Shown: one piece after another, positions 6,217 to 10,124 of the stretch
Numbering within the stretch: position 1 is the first letter of the stretch
How the letters are laid out: each line of letters opens with the position of its first letter
From: an uncultured Alphaproteobacteria bacterium
Lineage (GTDB): Bacteria; Pseudomonadota; Alphaproteobacteria; UBA7887
Assembly (NCBI GenBank): GCA_913044255.1
Contig: CAJWOI010000071.1
Span: 1-10,124, forward strand
Reading direction: 5' to 3'
DNA: 10,124 nt
Translations under genes and position numbers: made by a program
Notes under the pieces: generated by a model
Told to the model about the DNA's origin: nothing
The model's database searches: none
What the model saw: the letters and a program-made list of their open reading frames with translations, nothing else

Positions 6217-6534
6217 ATGAATTCCATAGAAGCTTGTTTTGGCGTCGGTGAAGTTGTTCGTCACAAATTATTCGACTATCGGGGTGTGGTGTTTGATGTT
6301 GATGCCTGCTTCTCTGGCACAGAAGAGTGGTATAATCAGGTGGCAAAAAGCCAACCGCCAAAAAATAAACCTTGGTACCATTTGTTAGTCGATGGCGCAT
6401 CTCATACTACTTATGTCGCTGAGCGTCACCTTGAGACGGAGCCCAATTCCGGACCGGTCAATCATGCCCTAATCGGAGCTGTATTTGAACGTTTTGAAAA
6501 TGGTATCTATGTCCCGAAAATTGTGGCCAACTGA
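6217..6534 (+). CDS. hspQ: Heat shock protein HspQ (YccV-like / hemimethylated DNA-binding domain)
   Basis: This is a complete 105-residue small cytoplasmic protein of exactly the usual HspQ length. Conserved features are FGVGEVVRHKLFDYRGVVFDVD (about residues 8-29), the central KPWYHLLVDG (51-60) and TTYVAERHLE (64-73), together making the compact YccV-like beta fold. In E. coli, HspQ binds hemimethylated DNA, affects DnaA stability and enhances substrate degradation by the Lon protease, and it is heat-inducible; the same broad role is assumed here. The ATG at 6217 is supported by the position of the conserved N-terminus, although no strong ribosome binding site precedes it. It lies 115 bases before msbA and may be a separate transcript. 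No heat-shock sigma factor site could be picked out with confidence. Confidence 0.93.
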   Translation: MNSIEACFGVGEVVRHKLFDYRGVVFDVDACFSGTEEWYNQVAKSQPPKNKPWYHLLVDGASHTTYVAERHLETEPNSGPVNHALIGAVFERFENGIYVPKIVAN

Positions 6535-6561
6535 AACACATTTGTCAGAAGCTGTGTACTG

Positions 6562-6574
6562 TTGTTGACAACAA
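6562..6574. promoter_or_regulatory. 13-base perfect palindrome upstream of msbA, possible operator
   Basis: TTGTTG and CAACAA flank a central A, forming a perfect 6-1-6 inverted repeat. It contains TTGACA (6565-6570), identical to the -35 consensus, but no convincing -10 box lies 16-18 bases downstream. A dimeric regulator could bind here to control the msbA-waaA-lpxK transcript; this is inference from symmetry only. Confidence 0.25.
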
Positions 6575-6590
6575 AAGTTTGTGGTGAGTT

Positions 6591-6620
6591 TTGGTAAATT
6601 GTTTTTTATCATCATATATT
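6591..6620 (+). promoter_or_regulatory. Candidate promoter for msbA-waaA-lpxK
   Basis: TTGGTA at 6591-6596 (four of six consensus positions) is followed after 18 bases by TATATT at 6615-6620 (five of six). Transcription would begin near 6627, about 23 bases before the msbA start. The surrounding 6535-6649 gap is AT-rich and holds no gene or terminator that I can see. The match is by eye and the certainty is low. Confidence 0.3.
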
Positions 6621-6649
6621 AAGGCTGGATTAGTTGGGGCAGTAATATT

Positions 6650-8527
6650 TTGACTGTCGAGTCACCCGATACCTCTGGCGCGAACGCATCCCAAGATGGA
6701 TCGTCTGAGCACCTATCAACTGGTGCATTGGTGACGCGATTGGTGCGTGGTTATTTACTCCCCTACCGCGTTATGTTGGGGGTGGCGATGCTGTGCATGG
6801 TCGTGGCTGCCGCTTCGCAACCCCTGCTTGCTTGGATGATGGAGCCGGTAGTTAGAGATGTATTCATGAACCGTGATCAAACGATGTTGGTGCTAGTTCC
6901 GCTAGCAATAATGTGCATCATGTTGATCGGTGGCGCTGCTAATTTTGGGCAGTCCGTGCTAATGAATTGGGTTGGGTTGCGCATTGTTTCTGATCTTCAA
7001 CAACGCGCGTTTTCCCATCTAATCAATCTTGATCTCGCTTTTTTTAGGCGGACTTCAACGGGTAAATTAATTGCCCATTTGACCAGTGACGCCTACCTGA
7101 TTAGGCAGGCAACCTCAAGTACATTGACTAGTTTGGTTAAGGATTTACTTACGGTTACCTTCCTGGTTGCGCTTATGTTTTACGAGAACTGGCGACTAGC
7201 GTTGGTGGCTTTCTTCGTATTCCCCTTGGCTGCTTGGCCGATTAGTAGTCTTGGTAAGCGAATGCGAAAGGTGGTTACCATTACCCAGGTAGAAGTTGGG
7301 TCATTTACCACGTTACTAACCGAAACGTTTCAGGGCGTACGGCACGTCAAGGCTTATGGAATGGAGAAGTACGAGAGCAAACGCGCCGAGGCAATAATTG
7401 AGCGACTATTTGCTCTGTACATGAGGGCTACTCGAACGCGAGCAATGACCACGCCAATGATGGAGGGACTTGGGGGTGTAGCTATTGCAGTAGTGATTTG
7501 GTACGGGGGCAGCCAAGTGATTGCGGGCGTGTCTGAGCCAGGCGCATTTTTTGCCTTGTTCACCGCTTTATTATTGGCCTACCGACCGATAAGAAGTATT
7601 GCCAACCTTAATTCAGCTCTGCAGGAGGGTTTGGCCGCCGCTCAACGGGTTTTTACCGTCCTTGATCAAGAAACGGATATTGTAGAAAGAGACGATGCCC
7701 ATAGTTTATCGGTGAACAGCGGAAGCATAAAATTTAATTCCGCCAAATTCAGTTACGTTGATGCAGTACCGGCTATTCGAGATGTCACCATTGAAGTGCC
7801 GACTGGTCATACCGTAGCTCTGGTGGGACCGTCAGGAGCTGGAAAGTCAACGCTACTTAATTTGATCCCGCGTTTTTATGATGTCGAATCAGGAAATGTT
7901 CAGGTGGATGGCCAAGACGTTCGTTCGCTTACTCTCCATTCCCTTCGTAAAGCTATTGCGCTAGTTAGTCAGGATATTGCTTTGTTTGATGACACCGTTC
8001 TAGCCAACATTGCATATGGTCGGACGGATGCTGATAAGGAAGCAATTGTCGCAGCAGCTAAATCAGCTGCCGCGCATGATTTTATCATGTCTTTGCCAGA
8101 CGGCTACAATACATTAGTCGGCGAGCGGGGGGCAAAGTTATCTGGCGGCGAGTCTCAACGTATCGCAATTGCGCGCGCGTTACTTAAGAACGCTCCGATC
8201 TTGCTGTTGGATGAGGCAACGGCTGCTCTTGATGCCGAGTCTGAACGAGAAGTGCAAAATGCGCTGGCTACACTTAAACGCGGACGTACCACCCTGGTAA
8301 TAGCACACAGATTAGCAACAGTTCGCGATGCTGATTTTATTTATGTCCTTGATAAGGGGCGGGTGGTTGAACAGGGCTCGCACGATGAATTGTTGTCAAA
8401 GGAGGGGCTGTATAGCCGATTGTATTCACTGCAATTTTTGGGCCGTGCTGCATCCATAGATGTTGAAGAATCAGATGAAATTGATACATCGGTTTCCTCG
8501 GCGCAAGTGTACAACCCTATTGCTTAA
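6650..8527 (+). CDS. msbA: Lipid A export permease/ATP-binding protein MsbA
   Basis: This is a 625-residue ABC half-transporter, slightly longer than the usual 580-600 because of a hydrophilic N-terminal extension of about 30 residues and a C-terminal acidic tail. The membrane domain (about residues 35-330) has helices near 40-62, 78-104, 160-200 and 272-312 and the motif ETFQGVRHVKAYGMEKYE. The nucleotide-binding domain has Walker A GPSGAGKST (393-401), Q-loop Gln441, signature LSGGE (497-501), Walker B ILLLDEA (517-523), D-loop ALDAES and H-loop His553. MsbA homodimers flip Kdo-lipid A across the inner membrane. The immediate downstream waaA and lpxK genes support this role over a generic multidrug exporter. 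The start is a TTG with only a weak GGGG-containing ribosome binding region; no in-frame ATG fits before the first helix. Confidence 0.92.
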   Translation: MTVESPDTSGANASQDGSSEHLSTGALVTRLVRGYLLPYRVMLGVAMLCMVVAAASQPLLAWMMEPVVRDVFMNRDQTMLVLVPLAIMCIMLIGGAANFGQSVLMNWVGLRIVSDLQQRAFSHLINLDLAFFRRTSTGKLIAHLTSDAYLIRQATSSTLTSLVKDLLTVTFLVALMFYENWRLALVAFFVFPLAAWPISSLGKRMRKVVTITQVEVGSFTTLLTETFQGVRHVKAYGMEKYESKRAEAIIERLFALYMRATRTRAMTTPMMEGLGGVAIAVVIWYGGSQVIAGVSEPGAFFALFTALLLAYRPIRSIANLNSALQEGLAAAQRVFTVLDQETDIVERDDAHSLSVNSGSIKFNSAKFSYVDAVPAIRDVTIEVPTGHTVALVGPSGAGKSTLLNLIPRFYDVESGNVQVDGQDVRSLTLHSLRKAIALVSQDIALFDDTVLANIAYGRTDADKEAIVAAAKSAAAHDFIMSLPDGYNTLVGERGAKLSGGESQRIAIARALLKNAPILLLDEATAALDAESEREVQNALATLKRGRTTLVIAHRLATVRDADFIYVLDKGRVVEQGSHDELLSKEGLYSRLYSLQFLGRAASIDVEESDEIDTSVSSAQVYNPIA

Positions 8528-8575
8528 TTGGCTCTAGGTCATGGAATTCCTTTTGTTAGAAATTTGAGTGGTTTG

Positions 8576-9841
8576 ATGCTGGGTCTCTATCGAGCAGCAA
8601 CAATTGCAGCGGGTCCTCTGGCAGGGATAGTTTTACGTCGCAGGGCATCTCAAGGAAAAGAAGATTCTTCTCGCCTGGAGGAGCGATTTGGTCGGCCGTC
8701 GGCTTTGCGGCCTCCCGGCGCGCTGGTGTGGATACATGCGGCGAGTGTAGGAGAGTCTCTGTCCGTCCTGCCTTTGGTGGATCGCGTACTTGATGCGCTT
8801 CCGAGGGGCAATGTGTTGTTAACGACCGGTACTTTAAGTTCTGCCCAGTTGTTACCGGGGCGATTGCCGGAAAGGGCTTTTCATCAATTTGTGCCCATAG
8901 ACCGGCCTGATGCCGTGCGCGGTTTCCTAGATTACTGGAAACCCGATATAGCAATTTGGGTCGAATCTGAGTTGTGGCCAAACTTGCTGAGGGCTACCCA
9001 GCTTCGCAATGTACCCACCATATTGGTGCAGGGTCGTATGTCAGAAAAATCTCACCGTTATTGGCGGTGGGCCCGCGGCCTAATTGCACCACTCTTAAAA
9101 AATTTCAGAGAAATTTTGGTCCAAACTGAAGAGGATGCAATTCGCTTCAATGACCTCGGTGCGGTTGAGCCGACAGTCACTGGTACGCTTAAATACGCTG
9201 CTCCACCACTTGCTGCGGTGGAAACAGCATTGGAAGAAATGGAGGCGGTGCTCAGTCTTCGGACACGGTGGCTCGCCGCTAGCATTCATCCCGGTGAATT
9301 CAAAGTGGTGTGTCAAACACACTTGGCGCTTCGATCTCAATTCCCGGATTTAGTCACTATTGTAGTGCCCCGTCATCCATCTAGTGCCTCGGAATTTGAG
9401 AGGGTCTCTATTGCGAATGGCGTGAAGTGCACCCGACGTAGTAGGAGGACTAAACCTTCGTCGGAAAGCGGTATGTATATAGCTGATACTATGGGTGAGC
9501 TTGGTCTCTTTTACCGTGTATCACCCGTATCTCTCATTGGGGGAAGCTTCGTCGATCGTGGTGGCCAGAATCCAATTGAAGCAATCCAGCTTGACTGTGC
9601 TGTACTTACTGGACCGTCTATGTTCAATTTTTCAGAAGTAATGAAGGACCTTGGGCAAGTTGGTGCGGCATGTCGTGTAGAGACGGCAGGCGAGCTATTA
9701 GAGGCGGTGTCTGGGCTACTTGCTGCACCGGAGCGTGCCGCGCACCTTTCCAAACAGCAAAAAAAAGTTATCACGGCAAAAGCTGCAGTAATTGATACAG
9801 TTTTTGAATCACTTGTTCATCACTTACCGGCCGCGGGATAG
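8576..9841 (+). CDS. waaA: 3-deoxy-D-manno-octulosonic acid (Kdo) transferase WaaA/KdtA
   Basis: This GT30 glycosyltransferase transfers Kdo from CMP-Kdo to the lipid A precursor at the inner face of the inner membrane. The frame opens at TTG 8528, directly after the msbA stop, but the family N-terminus (a membrane-anchor helix, then LRRRASQGKEDSSRLEERFG) fits the ATG at 8576, giving 421 residues. From 8576, motifs are ERFG with the presumed catalytic glutamate (about 36-39), IHAASVGES (53-61), IWVESELWPNLL (127-138), QGRMSEKSHRYW (152-163), PRHPSS (265-270), DTMGELGLFYR (304-314), GGSFVDRGGQNPIEA (322-336) and GPSMFNFSE (346-354). A complete enzyme is therefore expected. Whether it adds one or two Kdo residues cannot be read from the sequence. 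It is followed by lpxK after 3 bases, so the genes are surely co-transcribed. Confidence 0.95.
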   Translation: MLGLYRAATIAAGPLAGIVLRRRASQGKEDSSRLEERFGRPSALRPPGALVWIHAASVGESLSVLPLVDRVLDALPRGNVLLTTGTLSSAQLLPGRLPERAFHQFVPIDRPDAVRGFLDYWKPDIAIWVESELWPNLLRATQLRNVPTILVQGRMSEKSHRYWRWARGLIAPLLKNFREILVQTEEDAIRFNDLGAVEPTVTGTLKYAAPPLAAVETALEEMEAVLSLRTRWLAASIHPGEFKVVCQTHLALRSQFPDLVTIVVPRHPSSASEFERVSIANGVKCTRRSRRTKPSSESGMYIADTMGELGLFYRVSPVSLIGGSFVDRGGQNPIEAIQLDCAVLTGPSMFNFSEVMKDLGQVGAACRVETAGELLEAVSGLLAAPERAAHLSKQQKKVITAKAAVIDTVFESLVHHLPAAG

Positions 9842-9844
9842 TAT

Positions 9845-10124
9845 ATGAAGGCGCCGAGTTTTTGGGCAGAAGAAGGGATAACAGCGAGGCTATTGAGCCC
9901 AGCTGGAGTGCTTTTCGGTATGTTTGGGCGTTGGCGTTGGCGACTTGCCAATCCGGTGAAGGCAGGCATCCCGGTAGTTTGCATAGGAAATCTTGTGGCT
10001 GGTGGTGCGGGAAAGACACCCGTTGCTCTATCCTTTGCAACCCTTTTGCAGCAGAAGGGTTATGCAACGCATTTTTTATCAAGAGGATATGGCGGAACAA
10101 TCCGAGGTCCACACCTAGTTGATA
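9845..10124 (+). CDS. lpxK: Tetraacyldisaccharide 4'-kinase LpxK, partial (N-terminal)
   Basis: This inner-membrane kinase phosphorylates the 4' position of the tetraacyldisaccharide to make lipid IVA. The frame runs open off the right edge, with 93 full codons visible of an expected 310-340. The N-terminus MKAPSFW followed by a hydrophobic segment (about residues 15-28) is the membrane anchor. The P-loop GNLVAGGAGKTP spans residues 48-59 with the invariant GGAGKTP, and FLSRGYGG (77-84) follows, both diagnostic of LpxK. The ATG at 9845 lies 3 bases after the waaA stop and has a GGGA six bases upstream within the end of waaA. The style of the N-terminus resembles alphaproteobacterial LpxK. No defect is seen in the visible part. 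Confidence 0.95.
   Translation, partial: MKAPSFWAEEGITARLLSPAGVLFGMFGRWRWRLANPVKAGIPVVCIGNLVAGGAGKTPVALSFATLLQQKGYATHFLSRGYGGTIRGPHLVD

Noticed and set aside
6536..6557. ACACA/TGTGT inverted repeat after hspQ as a terminator
   Set aside because: Only a 5-bp AT-containing stem with a 12-base loop and no following T run.
6565..6593. TTGACA as the -35 box of an msbA promoter
   Set aside because: The hexamer is perfect, but the bases 16-18 further on (around GTTTTG) do not resemble a -10 box.
8556..8981. Minus-strand open frame of 141 codons
   Set aside because: Antisense to waaA motifs that are clearly conserved.

Overview
The window looks like a chromosomal stretch of a Gram-negative alphaproteobacterium of moderate base composition. 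Three things point there: a lipid A gene run in the order msbA-waaA-lpxK, an LpxK N-terminus and a WaaA N-terminus of the alphaproteobacterial style, and a minus-strand operon of the kind found beside PQQ-dependent alcohol dehydrogenases. Assignment below class level is not possible by eye. No RNA gene, CRISPR array, insertion sequence or phage gene was seen.

Positions 1-6028 hold seven co-oriented minus-strand genes, transcribed right to left with overlaps or short gaps. In order of transcription they are a NitT/TauT-type ABC importer (periplasmic binding protein, permease, ATPase), a DrrA/PedB-like ATPase, a secreted seven-bladed YVTN beta-propeller, a second and unrelated periplasmic binding protein, and the N-terminal third of an ABC-2 permease cut by the window edge. 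The last four match the accessory set that accompanies PQQ-dependent alcohol dehydrogenases. Related transporters are PedA1A2BC of Pseudomonas putida and the Lut transporter of Methylorubrum extorquens, both linked in the literature to growth on lanthanides. The alcohol dehydrogenase, its cytochrome and a CXXCW-motif protein are not in the window; if present they would most likely lie to the left of position 1.

Positions 6029-6216 form a divergent intergenic region with candidate promoters and a possible small ORF broken by an in-frame TAG. To its right, on the plus strand, lie hspQ, msbA (lipid A flippase), waaA (Kdo transferase) and the start of lpxK (lipid A 4'-kinase), cut by the right edge. 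MsbA, WaaA and LpxK act in one pathway: LpxK phosphorylates the lipid A precursor, WaaA adds Kdo, and MsbA flips the product across the inner membrane. HspQ is a separate stress-related small protein.

The part most worth attention is the minus-strand operon. It places two ABC systems of different architecture, with two different binding proteins and a beta-propeller, in one transcription unit, which suggests uptake or sensing of a scarce cofactor (lanthanide, lanthanophore or PQQ-related) or of an alcohol-derived compound. That function is inferred.
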